From assembly GCA_036897445.1 (NCBI GenBank), contig JAYMTL010000078.1, forward strand, positions 1 through 64,000: DNA of 64,000 nucleotides, in the 5' to 3' direction. This document shows, piece by piece, positions 1-11,297 of the stretch. Below the pieces are notes generated by a model. That model had not been told where the DNA came from and made no database searches. It was given only the letters and a program-made list of their open reading frames with translations. The position numbers and the translations under genes were made by a program. The DNA is from Pelargonium tetragonum (taxonomy: Eukaryota; Streptophyta; Magnoliopsida; Geraniales; Geraniaceae). Within the stretch, counting starts at the first letter, position 1; every line of letters begins with the position of its first letter.

Positions 1-184
1 GGACAAATTCCTTAGGTTTTACGAGAGAAAAGGAATTGTGATGAAACAAGCTATGGTACTGGATAAGAATATAGCTATGAAAGGTATGCTGAATAGGAAA
101 GCAGTGCTAACAAAAGAGTGATACAGGATAAGAGAAACAAGTTTGGTTGAAATTGAGGGAAGTCTAAATTGGGATTGAATTTAG

Positions 185-244
185 GGTTGGTAGAGCTCTG
201 ACTTTTGAAAGCAGAAAACGCGGGTTCAAGTCTTGCCGTCTGTT
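185..244 (+). tRNA. tRNA-like element, possible tRNA-Gln (UUG), 5' end unrecognisable
   Basis: The sequence has tRNA parts at canonical spacing. The D-arm side is GGTTGGTAGAGC (185-196), one base follows, then a 17-base anticodon arm (198-214) with loop TTTTGAA, T33 and a purine at 37, giving anticodon TTG (205-207). A five-base variable region follows, then a T arm whose stem pairs fully, GCGGG/CTTGC (220-224 with 232-236, two G-U pairs), around the loop TTCAAGT. The expected 3' acceptor strand CGTCTGT (237-243) follows. Two features are wrong for a working tRNA: only three of five anticodon-stem pairs form, and the bases upstream of 185 supply neither GCTC for the D stem nor a strand complementary to the acceptor. 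It is either a 5'-damaged tRNA copy or a very divergent tRNA. The tRNA origin is fairly secure because motifs and spacing agree; the amino-acid identity is weak. Confidence 0.42.
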
Positions 245-374
245 TAGGCTTTCTCTTAAACAATCAAAGTTTAGGGTTTCTCTTTTATTCAGAATCGAGG
301 GAAAGAATTGAGAAATCAGTAGAACAGTAGAAAGGAAAGAGCTTAGATAAATTCACTGTTACTCAAGTTTCTAT

Positions 375-404
375 AAGTTAAGTAAGAAGAAGTTAAGTAA
401 GAAG
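375..404. repeat. Perfect 15-bp tandem duplication
   Basis: The unit AAGTTAAGTAAGAAG occurs at 375-389 and again immediately at 390-404 with no mismatch. Exact identity suggests recent replication slippage. Confidence 0.85.
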
Positions 405-599
405 TGAAAAATAAGTATGCCTATTAAGTTTTTCTTAGACTTTCTAACATAGGAGCTGTATTGGTTGCTTAAGTACGTCAGTTTAATAAGGCTACTTTCG
501 CTTACTCTTGTCTTATGTGTTTATCGTTGATAGGTTTTAAGAATGGGAGGGCTTAGTGCTTTTCTAGGCAAGGCAGTTCAAGGTATCGAAGAGGAAACC

Positions 600-2990
600 A
601 AAATGGAGTCAAGAAATGAAGTCGTGGAATGGTTTAAGTGTTATTTCTAGTAAATTATAGTAAAGAATCCTTATAGTAGAGTAGTACCAGAACTTAGTTT
701 TAAAGGTTCGGGTTGCCTTGAGAAACCAAGCAGTAAACTTTTGCCAAAAAGGAGCCCCAATCTCAGTTAGATTTTAGATAGTGCTCTCCTGTAAAGTTAA
801 AGTGTTATGGGTCTAATAAAAAAAGAAGAAAGTCCTCTCTACTTTATATGCTAAAATAAAAGAAACTGGTTGAGCTATAAGAAAGACACCCGTAAGGCCT
901 AGATTCTATTGTAACTAGAATAAGAGGCATAGTAAAAATTTTAGAGCTTTGTTTAGAGAGTAGCTATTAAGAAAGAAGACCCCAAACCCTTGCGAACTCT
1001 TTCTTTTTATTTACCTGGGGTATCCCGTTAAAAGTTAAAGTCAAAAAGAAAGGAGGTTCAAATTTTCTCGAGGTAGATTGCTAACTGTAAAAAAAAGATA
1101 TATAAGGTTTTACACGTAAGGCAGAGTTTATATCCTTTTATTTGCGTATCATAGAGGAGTCCATGCCTGCCAACTTCTAGAACTTTCTTTAAGTATTTAA
1201 TGTTCCGGGATGGCCAGTTTGTAGGCTATGTAAAGGATAAAGTTTGGGCATTGTCCAAGGAAATCTTGTCTTTATGTCTCACAGAATAGATTCAGAACGC
1301 TATAGAAATGAAAATCTCTTTACCTGTTCTTTTCACTAAGTAATTTAGCATTTTTTGAGTTCCATTGTCTTCTATATTATCATTAGCCGTATGCTGCCCT
1401 TTATTTATAATAGGATTCCATAAGTTTCTTAGAGCTAGGGCAATACAATCCCTTTAAATTCATCTGTTCTGGATCGCTCTAAGTGTATTTTGTCCAAAAG
1501 AAATAAGGAATATTAGACAACGCTATCCTAGCTACAGACTAAAAAAGCAGTTTTAAAGGGCCTCGCTTTCTGTTTGTGCAACTACTTATTTTCTCTGTTC
1601 ATCAGCTAGCTCTGGTAAAAGTTTTCAGAAAATCTATCTTCCCTCAACTTAGTAAAGAGGAATGGTTTAAGAGCCTCCGCCATTTTTATTCAACTCCAAC
1701 TCGCATATCGTAACAAGTACTAACGAATAGCAAAAGAAAGGGCTACCTCTATCTTAGCATACTAAGAAAGCGGGATTGAAGTAGTATATCCGGGACAAAA
1801 GGAAATTATACACATATGGAATCCAAGAAAGAATCTTTCCGCGAGCTACTCCGTTCCGTAGTATGTCTCTTCGCTTTTTTCAAGTGGTTAAAGTCGAGAA
1901 AGAGATCCTACAAATTCTAATTAATGTAAAATGTAAGCCACTTTTCTTAAAAACAAAGTATGTAGAAGATAAAACTCGTACTTGCAGAGGGTCCCCGGTC
2001 TAAGGGTTTTATCAGGCCATCCCACCCAATATTGAAGTTTGGGGTTTATACGGAATTACCTCACCTTTGGATACCTTTACGAGGAGTAGGACTCAACCTA
2101 GAGCAAACAAGAGGATGATTTTTTAAGTACTATTTCTAAGAGATCGGCAGTTTTCCGGTATAAAGTCAAGATAGTAGTATATGTAAAAAAAGAGTCTTCC
2201 GCGAAATCGGGTATAACCGTTAGAAGTGCTCTTTAATCTTTCCATGCGGGATACTAACAAATAGCCAGTAGACCTAATAAGAAAGTACAAATTTCGAACT
2301 AAGGGACATAGAGAACCTTGTATAGCTGATGACTATTAAGAGAAACTACGTGTTGCACTAAGTTACTAACGAGAAAGAAGGTTAATCTGAAGCACTTAAG
2401 AATAAATCTACTAAAGGATCACACGATTGCGTACTTAACTCGGTTATTATAAAAAAAAGAGCGTGTACTCTTAATAGGAATTATGTACTACAGGTAATGC
2501 AATTAAGGTAGGACTTTTTAGATATTGAGAAGATAAGAGGTGCGTTATTCAAAACTTCACTACGTCTAGCTAGGAGAATAAGGAATTTACCTTGTAATGA
2601 TATGGGATCTTGAGCATGGCTAAGTTAGGGCTCGAAGAAAAGAAATGGACTGTAGGTTAATTAACACTAGAAAAGAGATAAAGCTTAAAGAAAAAATCTA
2701 AGACTAGATAATAATAGGGGTTCCCTTTGAAGCTACCTTTTTTGAGTTTGTCCGATTCTTTATTATATACCCATCGACTGATCGAGGAGCATAACTAAAA
2801 CCATAACAGGAAAGAAGAAAATCTAAGGTCATGTGAAGCTTCTATTTCTATGAATTTATAAGTATTAAAGCTAAAGGGCTGGCTCTTCTAGAATTTCATT
2901 AACTGGTAGAATACTAGAAAACTCTATATGAAACTTGCTTTCAAGACTAAGCCCAGTGGCGAAGCGTACCTTTGTCCATTCTTTACTAAC
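600..2990. other. Gene-free, palindrome-bearing tract
   Basis: No frame longer than 60 codons is present. The tract carries the small purine-then-pyrimidine clusters seen through most of the window, for example around 1981-2000 (GGGTCCCCGG). A near copy of the 14-base dispersed motif lies at 2492-2505 (AGGTAATGCAATTA, 13 of 14 matching). Nothing else is recognised. Confidence 0.55.
2492..2505 (+). repeat. Near copy of dispersed motif AGGTAATGTAATTA
   Basis: The sequence AGGTAATGCAATTA differs at one base from the exact copies at 3265, 4970, 10324 and (reverse strand) 46431. It lies about 0.8 kb before the repeat cluster at 3.0-5.5 kb. Confidence 0.45.
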
Positions 2991-3039
2991 TTTACTAAGT
3001 AATAAAATAAGTACAGGTAAGACAACTCAAATCCAAAGT

Positions 3040-3135
3040 CAACAAGTAAAACAAAGAAAGCAAGTCAATCTGAAGAAGCAAGAAGAAAGAAGTCAGAAAG
3101 CAAAGAATTAAGTCAAGAAAAGAATAAGAAGCTGT
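3040..3135 (+). repeat. Purine-rich low-complexity tract
   Basis: The stretch consists almost only of A and G in GAAG/AAGAA/AAGTCAA-like words. A shorter, related version lies in R3 (about 5230-5330) and in R2 (about 4790-4850). It is part of the repeat and not a separate gene. Confidence 0.6.
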
Positions 3136-3197
3136 TGATGTATCTAGACTTACTCTTAATCTATCCTATAGAGTTAACCTTCTTCGCTATCGCTACT

Positions 3198-3205
3198 GTC
3201 GGTAA
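3198..3205 (-). repeat. TTACCGAC hairpin element, copy in R1
   Basis: On the minus strand TTACCGAC is followed by a variable GC-containing segment and ends in GAAGGTTAA (3172-3180 region). The same layout is seen at 42331-42362, where it ends GGAAGGTTAA, and, ending in GAGGTAATG, in R2 and R3. This is part of the repeat family. Confidence 0.5.
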
Positions 3206-3278
3206 GAAAGAGACGTACTCATGTTTCTCCTAAGCATGTTCCCTCATTACCGAGAAACCCCATAAGGTAATGTAATTA

Positions 3279-4772
3279 CTCTTAAACAAAAAGAAACTTA
3301 CTACAATAAGGAATAACTAAGACATCTATTTACTAATACACTAGCTACAATAAGTATAAGCAACAAGAACAACAATAAGACAAAGAATCCTAACAACCAT
3401 AGCAACCGGAGTATAGTACAGATACAAAAGATAGTTATAGCTCATTAAACAAAGTAACAGGAATCCAAATGAAAGGTAATAGAAAACAAAGGCAAAAGGA
3501 AGGGGGGACCATCAAAAAATAGAAGACAGCGCGGGCACATGAATATGTATTCCAGAGGAATAAGGAAAAGAAGAGTTTTAAGGTATTCCCGTATTCTCAT
3601 GTATACTTCTACGCTTTCTGTAATTCCCACCTTTCGCTGCGCTGCAAGTCAAGACACTTTATACCTATTCTAAGGCTCTAAACAAAAGAAATATCCCTTA
3701 ACAAGACAATTATAAGTCTTACTTCTTATATTTTACTTCTATTTTAGAAGGGCCCTAGAAGGAGCCTTAAGACACAAGAATTCCAGAAAATCCCAGGTTA
3801 AGTCTAGAAGGTTTCTTTGCTTTAAAAGCTGTTACCTTTACGCTTATTCCTTTTTTGTTATATACTCTACCGCTAGCTAAATTTGTAAAAAAGCAGCAAT
3901 ACACAAGATTTTTATTCCAGACAAGAGGTATTATGTTTCACAAATCAATGTATAATTCCTTGGTTATAGGTATGATTAAAGATCTTACTTACGAGTCTCG
4001 GGATAGTTGTGTAGTTAGATACAAGAAAATCTAGTAATGAAATTCACCTTTCAATTTTTGTTTAAAGAAGTTGTCCCATATTATGCTTTTCTATTTTAGA
4101 TTTCGACTCTCTTTGATTCTTCTGTAGGTCAAAAGCCCTTGCTTTAGAAAATGAAACCTTTATGTGATTCTAAGAGTCCCCTTTTACGAAGTGCAATCCT
4201 TAACACCATTATTATACCTTATTGAATTCCTAAAGTTAACTCATGAATTAGGTTGTCCTATCCCCTAAAAGGTTCCGTTAAAATTTTTAGCAGTGCTATA
4301 AAACTTTATATCAAAATTCCCTTACTCTCCCAGGTTTCGATATCGGTCTAAAAAACAGGAGCACTCTTTAAAGGCTATGCTGTCTGTAGTGTATAGGCCA
4401 GCTCTTGCTAGGGAAGACTTTCTTGACATAGGCAATCCTAGGATTTCAGCTTACGCTATATAAGAATTCAAGAAGAAGTATACTCTATAACGATAAACCC
4501 ATAGCACAATGAGTAATATAATTTAGAACAATTACACTGTCCGGTACTATCTTAAACAACTAAAGCAACTACTTTAATTACAGTAACCTGAATGTATAAA
4601 GCAACAATTATACCTTACTTACTATATAGTATACCTATTACTAACCTATAACTACTATAAAACTATAAGACTAATACAACTAACTACATTAGAGTAAGGC
4701 ATTCCCTATCTTACCCTAAAACCTCTCCTTACTCTCTCTTTTTCTTATCCTTATTATCCTCTAATCTCTCTA
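3279..4772. other. Gene-free spacer between repeat copies R1 and R2
   Basis: A 61-codon minus-strand frame (3445-3630) has no recognisable content. From about 4550 to 4740 the sequence is dominated by TACTA/ACTAT words and includes the perfect palindrome ACTATATAGT (4621-4630). Palindromic GC clusters are sparse compared with the next tract. Confidence 0.55.
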
Positions 4773-4983
4773 TCTCTAACAAAGTAATAGAAATTAGAAA
4801 AAGGAAAGATAAGTCAGTAGAAACAGAAGCAGAATAAGCAGTAGATGTTTTGTGTATGGATACACTTTCAAGATACTACTAATACTACGCATTACCTCAC
4901 GTTCTGGTCGGTAAGAGATATACTATCATGCTCCTACTAAGCACTATACTCACTAACGATAAAGACATAAGGTAATGTAATTA
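4773..4983. repeat. Dispersed repeat R2
   Basis: This is the best-defined copy of the family. It opens with CTCTAACAAA and an AAGATAAGTCA block also present in R3, then TAATACTACGCATTACCTC (4880-4898, 19 of 19 identical to R3 at 5362-5380), GTCGGTAAGAGA (4907-4918, identical to R3 at 5393-5404), and the 18-base tail CATAAGGTAATGTAATTA (4966-4983, identical to R1). CATTACCT (4890-4897) and AGGTAATG (4970-4977) are inverted copies of each other and could pair across about 70 bases, like the ends of a small element. Beyond the tail, ACTATCTAG (4995-5003) is shared with the inverted copy near 46407-46444. Confidence 0.7.
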
Positions 4984-5220
4984 AAAAAACAAGCACTATC
5001 TAGTACTATCTTATACAATCCTATACACAATCTACAACTATAACAAAAATAGAAATCTCTGCTTTAGCTCCTTTGCTGCTAACTCCTATTATACTAAGAA
5101 CTCGTAAACAAATAGGTATAGCTCTAGCCTTAGCTCTAATACAGAGTCTCCTCCTGGCTGCTCCTACTCCTTATCTTCCCTCTCTTCCTGCTATAGCTCC
5201 TTATAAATAAAATACTAACT

Positions 5221-5460
5221 CTCTAACAAACAAGACAAAGCAACTAAGAAAGATAAGTCAACAATAGAAAACAAAAGCAAGTAACTCAAATCCAAAGTCA
5301 AGAACAAAGAAGTCAGAAGAAGTAGAGTTCTAGAGCATAAATACAGTATCATCATACTACATAATACTACGCATTACCTCGCTAGCGCTACAGTCGGTAA
5401 GAGAAGACTTTTACCGTATCCTGCTAGATCCCTTTTAACGATAAAAACAGGGAACAAGAG
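5221..5460. repeat. Dispersed repeat R3
   Basis: This third copy is collinear with R2 from CTCTAACAAA (5221) through GTCGGTAAGAGA (5393-5404). It also shares AACTCAAATCCAAAGTCAA (5283-5301) with R1, so it bridges the two. It lacks the AGGTAATGTAATTA tail. In its place is TTAACGATAAAAACAGGG, which resembles the AACGATAAAGACATAAGG preceding the tail in R2. The loop between CATTACCT and GTCGGTAA holds a GCTAGCGC-rich segment not shared with R2. Confidence 0.65.
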
Positions 5461-5639
5461 GAATCCACCTAATAATAGAAAAATCGATCTATTCTATACA
5501 TACTAAAATCACTCTTTATAGGTAAGGCAGTAACTATAACAAGCTACAAAAGCTATGTAGGCCTAGTTCTTAACAACAAGACTAAGACAGCTATAAAGAT
5601 AGAGAGTAAGAGATATTACAAAACACCTTACAAGTACCC

Positions 5640-8600
5640 CAAGTTAAACCAATTCTGGAGAATAACTTTGGCATTTTTATAAAAGGAATATGGATCCCCT
5701 TTTTTCTTTAATTCTTTATTTATTTCAAATTTCAAAAAGTATTTACTTAATAGAATGTAATATCTAAGAGTATCCTTTACTCCAAAAGTTGAAGCTAAGG
5801 TAAAGTCATTAAGAAAACAATAAGTTTTGCTTACTTATTCTGGTACCCCTCAATCTGGTGAATACCCAAATTTTGTTTAGGATAGCCCTGTGTCTAGAGT
5901 TTCGGACTAGTGAATCCGTTGGCTATATGCATGCTTAAGAATCCCTAATCTCGTCTAGTCTAGAATTGTGGGGAGTTATAACTTTAGGGGATTCCGGATA
6001 TGTTAGAAAGAATGATATTAACTCGCTTTTTGCTAGCCAATCTTTTTCGGGAATCTTTAATCTTTTATTTTAGAAGTTTAGTAGTACATGTTTTCAGAAT
6101 TTAAATGAAAGAAGGTAATTAAAGACTCCTCCCAGGTTTTTGGAGGTTCATCCTCTCTCTCTTTATTTCCAGTCAAAATGAGAATTAAAGAGAGGTTTTT
6201 GTAACTATCAAGTTGTCCCTTTGGATTGGTAATAAGTTATAAAGTAGGAAGTCCTTCTTTTATTAGGATGCCAGGGGAACTCTTAAACTTAAGAATTGCT
6301 ACCCCTTTTGGGATCTCCAGTCAAGTAAAAACCAAGGAAGCACTTCAATTTCAAGGTAATTACAAGGTTTCCTTTTTTCAGGTTTAATAGGGCTCTTAAT
6401 TAAAAAGTAAAGGAAGTCAAGTAAGAAATAAAATAGAAATATCGAATATCTGTTTTACAATAGGTAGGGGTTCTCCTTTTGCTAATCCCGTTTTTAAGTC
6501 ATTTTAAGTAAGAAGGGAGGTATAACTCATAAGAAAGGTATGATACGGAAGAGTTGTAAGAAGACTCTGAAGACTTAGGAGAGTAAGCTACAGAGTACAG
6601 GTCTAGTTCCTAATAAAAGTCTTTAGATTAAGAAAGCTAGGATGAAGACTCCGAGAACAGGAATAAATACAGAAGGTCAGAATAAGAAGATTTGAATTAA
6701 AAAATAAAGAATAAAGAGTCCTTAAATTTTTATGTCTCAAGCATTCTAAATTCGCAAGTAAATTTGAGATAACTCTGCGCTCCCATTAAGGAAAGGAAAA
6801 AAGCCTTCTATTTAGTTAGCTGCTTCGGTAAGCCCCTCTTCCAAACAAAAATTGAAAAGGGAATCCCTGCAAAAAGGCACCTTTTGTTTCCCTTAAACCC
6901 CCTCCAGAAATTACTACATTAACTTACAATTTTCTTTCTTTACAAATCTGGCATCTTTAAGCTTATAACCTTCAAAAAGATCGATCTGAACTGCTTTCAT
7001 TTTATATTGCTTAAGGAACTGGGGTAGTTTATTAGAGAATTTAATTTGCAGGAACTCCGTAAAGAAAGTTAGACTGACGTAAATATCCAGGATTTAGTAG
7101 CGACGAGTTTAAATATAATATTAAATTTTAATTAGTCTTTCCAGTACTTTTTTAAGGATTTTCCTGTTTAGGGCTGCATCTAGCCAAAGATCCTTACTTT
7201 CTTGATTTGTTTACTTATTGTGACTAGAACTCTTTTAAAAGCCATGTACAAATTTAACTTCGTTACCTTGTTTAAAGGGATTCCCCGGGCCTTCTTGTGT
7301 CTATATAATTAAAGAAAGAGATGAGATGTTTAATTCCTTAACTTCCTATATCCTTAAAAAGTTAGACTTTATTAATAAGAAGGTTCCTAGTAGTTTTACT
7401 GTGGCTAATGGAACTCGAACTCGCGGAGCTTAGAATTGAAACTGAGTTACCTTTGTTAATTCTAAATTACTGTCAAGATTCGGTATAAGAGCATTGTATA
7501 CTAATTTTAATAAACTATCTTCTTTTTGGAAGAGTTTTCTATTTAAGTGATTCTAATTCCTATTTTATTGTGTTCATATGAAGTAGTACAAAATCTCGTT
7601 CAGGATAAGCTTTTAAAGAATTAGTTGATCAGAATTTCTATATTTCCTGTGTTTTATTAAATTCAAAATTTAGGTAACACTAAGAATTAAACCAAAGCTA
7701 GGGTTATAGTGCTTGTAACTTATAAGTGAGTATTTTCTTTTTTTAATCTTTTTATCAAGTCCGGGGAATAGGAAACCTTTAATTAATTCCTTGTAAGACC
7801 CTCTATATGAATGGAATTTAAATCCACCCTTTGCTTTCTAATTTGGAGCTGGGTAATTAGCAATTTATAAGGCGGGTTCCCTTTTTAGTTTTTTCGCAAA
7901 GGTTTGGGTCCTCTAGCAAATAGAGTTTAAAGTACTTTAATATTTTATTAAAATTAAAGAAAGGTCTTTTCAATCGTAAAAAGTAAAAGGGGTCATTTGA
8001 GGTGTCTTTTAATTGAAACTATACTATAAAAAGAGTGTATCCTACTAGTGTTGGGAATTCCTTCTTAAAGATTCTTCTTAAGGCAATACATCCTTTAAGT
8101 TTATACAGCGAGAGTACTAATAATGAGATCGTTTCCTTGTTAAAAAGTACACATTATATTAATTTGTAAATTATAAGTTAGGTTTTTATCAAGACAAGAA
8201 GTACTTATTGCTTTGTTCAGGGTTTCTCGAGGAAAGGCGCTTCCAAAATATTGGCATTCAGTTTAAGAACCTGTAAATCTTTTGAAGAGTTCTCCTGATA
8301 ATTTGCTAAAAAATTGAAACTCAGTTTTAATTTGGGGTCGGGAGGTTTTTAAAATCATACCTAAGTTTCCTGAATTTTCTTTTTAGGAATTCTGTTATAT
8401 ACGAGTAGATATTAAGTTCTTTACTTTTTCTTAAATTTCTGGTTTTTCGTGGGTTCCTGGGTAATATAAAATTCCCTCTATTATACGAAATGTAGTCTAT
8501 AATTATTTAACCTTAAGTCTCTAAAAAGATATAGGCTGGAAAAGGGGTTCCGGTTCCGGGATAGGGCAACTTCCTATAAACGAAATGGCTGAACTTAGTA

Positions 8601-10160
8601 TTTTAATTCAGTAAAACAGGAGCTTCTAGAGACCCCTTTCTCATTAAGAAGCCAAGTCTCTAATAAGTTTAAGGATAACGATATAGCATAAATTTTCCAC
8701 CCTCGAAAGCTAAATCCAGGAATCCCTAGAATACCTCTAATATTACTAATTTTCATTAAGTACTTTATATTCAATATTATTTATTCAAGCTGCTCACTAA
8801 GCACCAGATCTTCTAAATTTTATTAAAGGTTATATTTATGACTAAAAAACTCTGGGAAAAATCTTAATTAAGTCATTTTACTTTTTATTAAGATTTTTTG
8901 CTCCGTTAGTATTTGGAAACTTTTTAAAAGAAAAAGGAGCTTCCCTTAAGAACAAAGGGTCCATATATCTAATAAAGGGGTTATTAAGAAGTTTTAACTA
9001 AAAGTGTCTGGTAAACTCTTCTAATAAAAGTGTTGTTACTCAATCCCATCAGTCAGAGGTTCCCCTTTATTCCCACTGGCTTTGTTACCAGGTTTAGAGT
9101 CGAAATAGGTTTTTCTAAGCTAATAAATTTCATAAGATAAATAAGATAAAGAATAGTCAGTTTCAGGATAATAAGCAAGATCTTATAACTTTTTATAAGG
9201 ATAGACTAACTCTTTAGTACTACTTAACTAGAGTTTTCCAAGGGGCGTTTTTTGTAGTTATATAGACAAGCTTTTCCTTTTTTTTCTAAACTAGCTGCTT
9301 ATTTATACTACCAAATTGTTAGTACTTTAAAAAGCTCCTTAAATCTAAAATTCTTTGTATTCTTATATAATATATAAAAGGTTAGATACTCTTAAATATT
9401 TTTATTGCGAATCTATCGCAGTAAATCTTGATTGGTATACAAGACTTAATTTGAGTAAACTTGATTTGGATACATTAAATTAATTAGGGGAACTTACACA
9501 AATCCACCATAACTCCTCGAGAGAGAAACCCTCTTTCGATGCCTTATTATTCTAATCGAGATTCCTTTTAGGGCAAGCCCCCCTCTTTGTAACTCAAAAA
9601 AGCTGACTTTCCGAGGTTTTTTAGAAAGTCATATCGCTCTTAAGCTTCGAACGAGTTCCCTTTATTTAAACTTTATTTATATATTTCAATTTAAAAGGAA
9701 ATGGACTTCTAACTTAGATTTAGCTACTAATGCATTGAAAAGGAGTTTTGATACTAGTACCCAATATGCTAAACAAATATAACGAAATTTTTGTTTCTGG
9801 ATTACCCGCTAGCTAGACAGAGAGGGGTTTCTTAATATCTTAATCTTACACCTCTAAGACACAGTTTTACTATATTGCTTCTTTTTGCTTTTGTTTTAAA
9901 GTTCTCTAAATTTAACCAGAATACAAATAAAGAACGAACTGCAAACAAGAAAATCATCCCCGATATACCTTTGCAAAAACACCTAACCCGTAGAATTCCC
10001 AGCATTACTTTAAACTGAGTAAAATCCATTAAGGATCCTTTTTGTTACTTTTATTCTGTACCGTACCTAACTTATTCATAGCCAGTGGCTTCTGTATCTT
10101 GATTGCTTTCTTAGTCTTTGTAATAACTATCTTCAAAAACTAAAAGAGTTAGAACCTTCT
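5640..10160. other. Gene-free, palindrome-dense tract
   Basis: One 65-codon minus-strand frame (9832-10029) is present; it is hydrophobic but unrecognisable. The tract is dense in small clusters: AAAGGGATTCCCC (7274-7286) and GGAATTCC (8054-8061) are clear examples. Long T-rich and A-rich runs alternate between them. The only gene-like trace is the weak minus-strand tRNA-like piece at 7401-7450. Confidence 0.6.
7401..7450 (-). pseudogene. Weak tRNA 3'-half-like sequence
   Basis: Read on the minus strand, a T-loop-like GAGTTCGAGTT follows at normal distance an anticodon-arm-like segment with loop TTTCAAT (T33, purine 37, apparent anticodon TCA). Only about three of five T-stem pairs form and the anticodon stem is mostly unpaired. 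No D-arm consensus is visible. It may be a decayed tRNA copy or a chance match. Confidence 0.2.
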
Positions 10161-10161
10161 C

Positions 10162-10186
10162 GGAGCATAATAGGACTGGAACCTAC
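10162..10186 (-). pseudogene. tRNA T-arm-like hairpin
   Basis: On the minus strand, GTAGG, loop TTCCAGT, CCTAT form a complete five-pair T stem (one G-U), followed by an acceptor-like TATGCTC. The rest of a tRNA is not found at normal spacing. Further upstream on the same strand are two more arm-like hairpins, CAGTCC/GGACTG and one with loop TTGACAA (around 10225-10265), but the spacing is about 40 bases too long. It could be a rearranged tRNA fragment. Confidence 0.22.
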
Positions 10187-10299
10187 TTAGAAAGCTCCTA
10201 TTAAGAAACGGTATATGCCCCTTACCCTGGGTTGTCAACCAACAGTCCAGTAGACTGAGGGACTGATTTTAACCCATAATATAGGAATCGGTTGAAACA

Positions 10300-10650
10300 A
10301 TATTAAAAGTAAGGGAAATAGGAAGGTAATGTAATTAAGAGAATGGTAAGGTAGAAGGATTCTAATAGAAAGCACTTACTTATTGGGAAGACCCGATAAA
10401 GATGATTCGAGAAAGTATCCTACGACTCAAACGAGAATAAGGTAGTTACATAAAAACTAGGAATGCACAATACGACTTACGAGAGAAGTTAGCTAATGAC
10501 TAGAACGCTGGGACTGAGGATACTAAACTTTACGCATTAGTTGTATTGAATAGAATAAGCAGCAAGAGTGCAACCATTGTATGCGCTTTCGACTACAGTG
10601 AGGACTCTTATCTTGTACTAGACTGAGGAGACTATGACAAGGACTCGAAA
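10300..10650. other. Palindrome-poor patch with dispersed motif
   Basis: The stretch lacks the usual GC clusters and carries an exact copy of the 14-base motif at 10324-10337. A block CCCGATAAAGATGA near 10388 resembles the AACGATAAAGAC that precedes the motif in R2. No gene is seen. Confidence 0.5.
10324..10337 (+). repeat. Exact copy of dispersed motif AGGTAATGTAATTA
   Basis: This is identical to 3265-3278, 4970-4983 and the reverse complement of 46431-46444. The flanks differ from R1 and R2 beyond a few bases, so only the core is shared here. Confidence 0.6.
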
Positions 10651-10768
10651 AGCTAAGAATTCCTTACAGAAGCAGACCTTTCGCATTGTATTGAGATTGA
10701 GTAAGACAGTCGAGTGGCGAAGTCGCTGCTTGGGGAGGTACTACTTGACTAAGATTCGAAAGGCTTTT

Positions 10769-10817
10769 AAAAGAACGACGGGACTCGAACTCATGGCTTT
10801 TGGGTCTGAAATGTTGT
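10769..10817 (-). pseudogene. tRNA 3'-half-like sequence
   Basis: On the minus strand, GAGTTCGAGTCCCGT gives a T arm with loop TTCGAGT and four of five stem pairs, preceded at normal distance by a loop TTTCAGA (T33, purine 37, apparent anticodon TCA). The anticodon stem does not pair and no D arm is seen. The T-arm match is good; the rest is decayed or not tRNA. Confidence 0.25.
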
Positions 10818-10980
10818 GTTTTAACGGAAAAAAGAGACAACTTGGGAGGATATCTCAGTTTCCTCTGCTTTCAGTAATGATTCAAAGTCTATTCTATCTA
10901 AATTATCTAAGTGATTTAGTTGCCACTCTTTGCTAAGATAACTTGATTAGAACCTGTGTACATCATTTCAATTGACGACA

Positions 10981-11012
10981 TTTTACGTAGGTTCAAATTC
11001 CCCTTTTTCTAC
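10981..11012 (+). pseudogene. tRNA T-loop-like sequence with separated stem
   Basis: GTAGG and loop TTCAAAT (10987-10998) are followed by CC, then a CCTTTTT-like stretch, then CTAC. The bases needed to close the stem are present but separated by about eight bases of pyrimidine. No other tRNA part is visible. Confidence 0.15.
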
Positions 11013-11297
11013 TCCCTAGGATCTCAGCTTATCTACTAAAAGTCTTATACACAATATTAACTTGAACTTGGTGTCGAAAGGTTAAGAGACATATTACAAG
11101 AAGCCTGCTAAAAAAAGGACTGGAATACCTTAAAAAGTTAAGTAATTATTGAAAATCCTTTATAGTAGTACACACCGAAAGCAGCCTTGCAGTCTCCTCT
11201 TAGTAAATACTACATACTAGTTAAAATAAAGGCAGTAGCCCCTCTAATATTAAAGTCAAATTCTTTTTAAAAGGTTAAAATTACAGGAGGATTCCCC

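Larger units (their letters stand above)
1..600. other. Non-coding left edge with a tRNA-like element
   Basis: No reading frame here looks like a gene. The 62-codon frame on the minus strand (75-263) overlaps the tRNA-like element at 185-244 and has no recognisable content. The stretch is purine-rich on the plus strand and holds a perfect 15-base tandem duplication at 375-404. The small palindromes typical of the rest of the window are sparse before about position 700. Confidence 0.6.
3001..3278. repeat. Dispersed repeat R1 (first of three related copies)
   Basis: This is a diverged relative of the repeats at 4773-4983 and 5221-5460. Shared blocks are AACTCAAATCCAAAGTCAA (3024-3042, exact in R3), GTCGGTAAGA with AAGAGA (3198-3213, matching R2 and R3), and CATAAGGTAATGTAATTA (3261-3278, exact in R2). 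Between them is an almost pure A/G tract (about 3043-3130). The end holds a short hairpin, CATTACC (3245-3251) against GGTAATG (3266-3272). No coding frame is conserved between copies, so this is a non-coding repeat. Confidence 0.6.
10650..11280. other. Gene-free stretch with tRNA-like traces
   Basis: A 100-codon plus-strand frame (10634-10936) overlaps the minus-strand tRNA-like element at 10769-10817. Its predicted product is rich in basic residues with no recognisable domain, so I treat it as spurious. T-loop-like GTAGGTTCAAATTCC lies at 10987-11001. Confidence 0.5.

Noticed and set aside
3000-5640. CRISPR-like array suggested by repeated short blocks
   Set aside because: The blocks are few, unequal, irregularly spaced and embedded in low-complexity purine sequence, so there is no repeat-spacer periodicity.
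10634-10936. 100-codon plus-strand open frame
   Set aside because: It overlaps a minus-strand tRNA-like sequence, has no recognisable domain, and frames of this length are expected by chance here.
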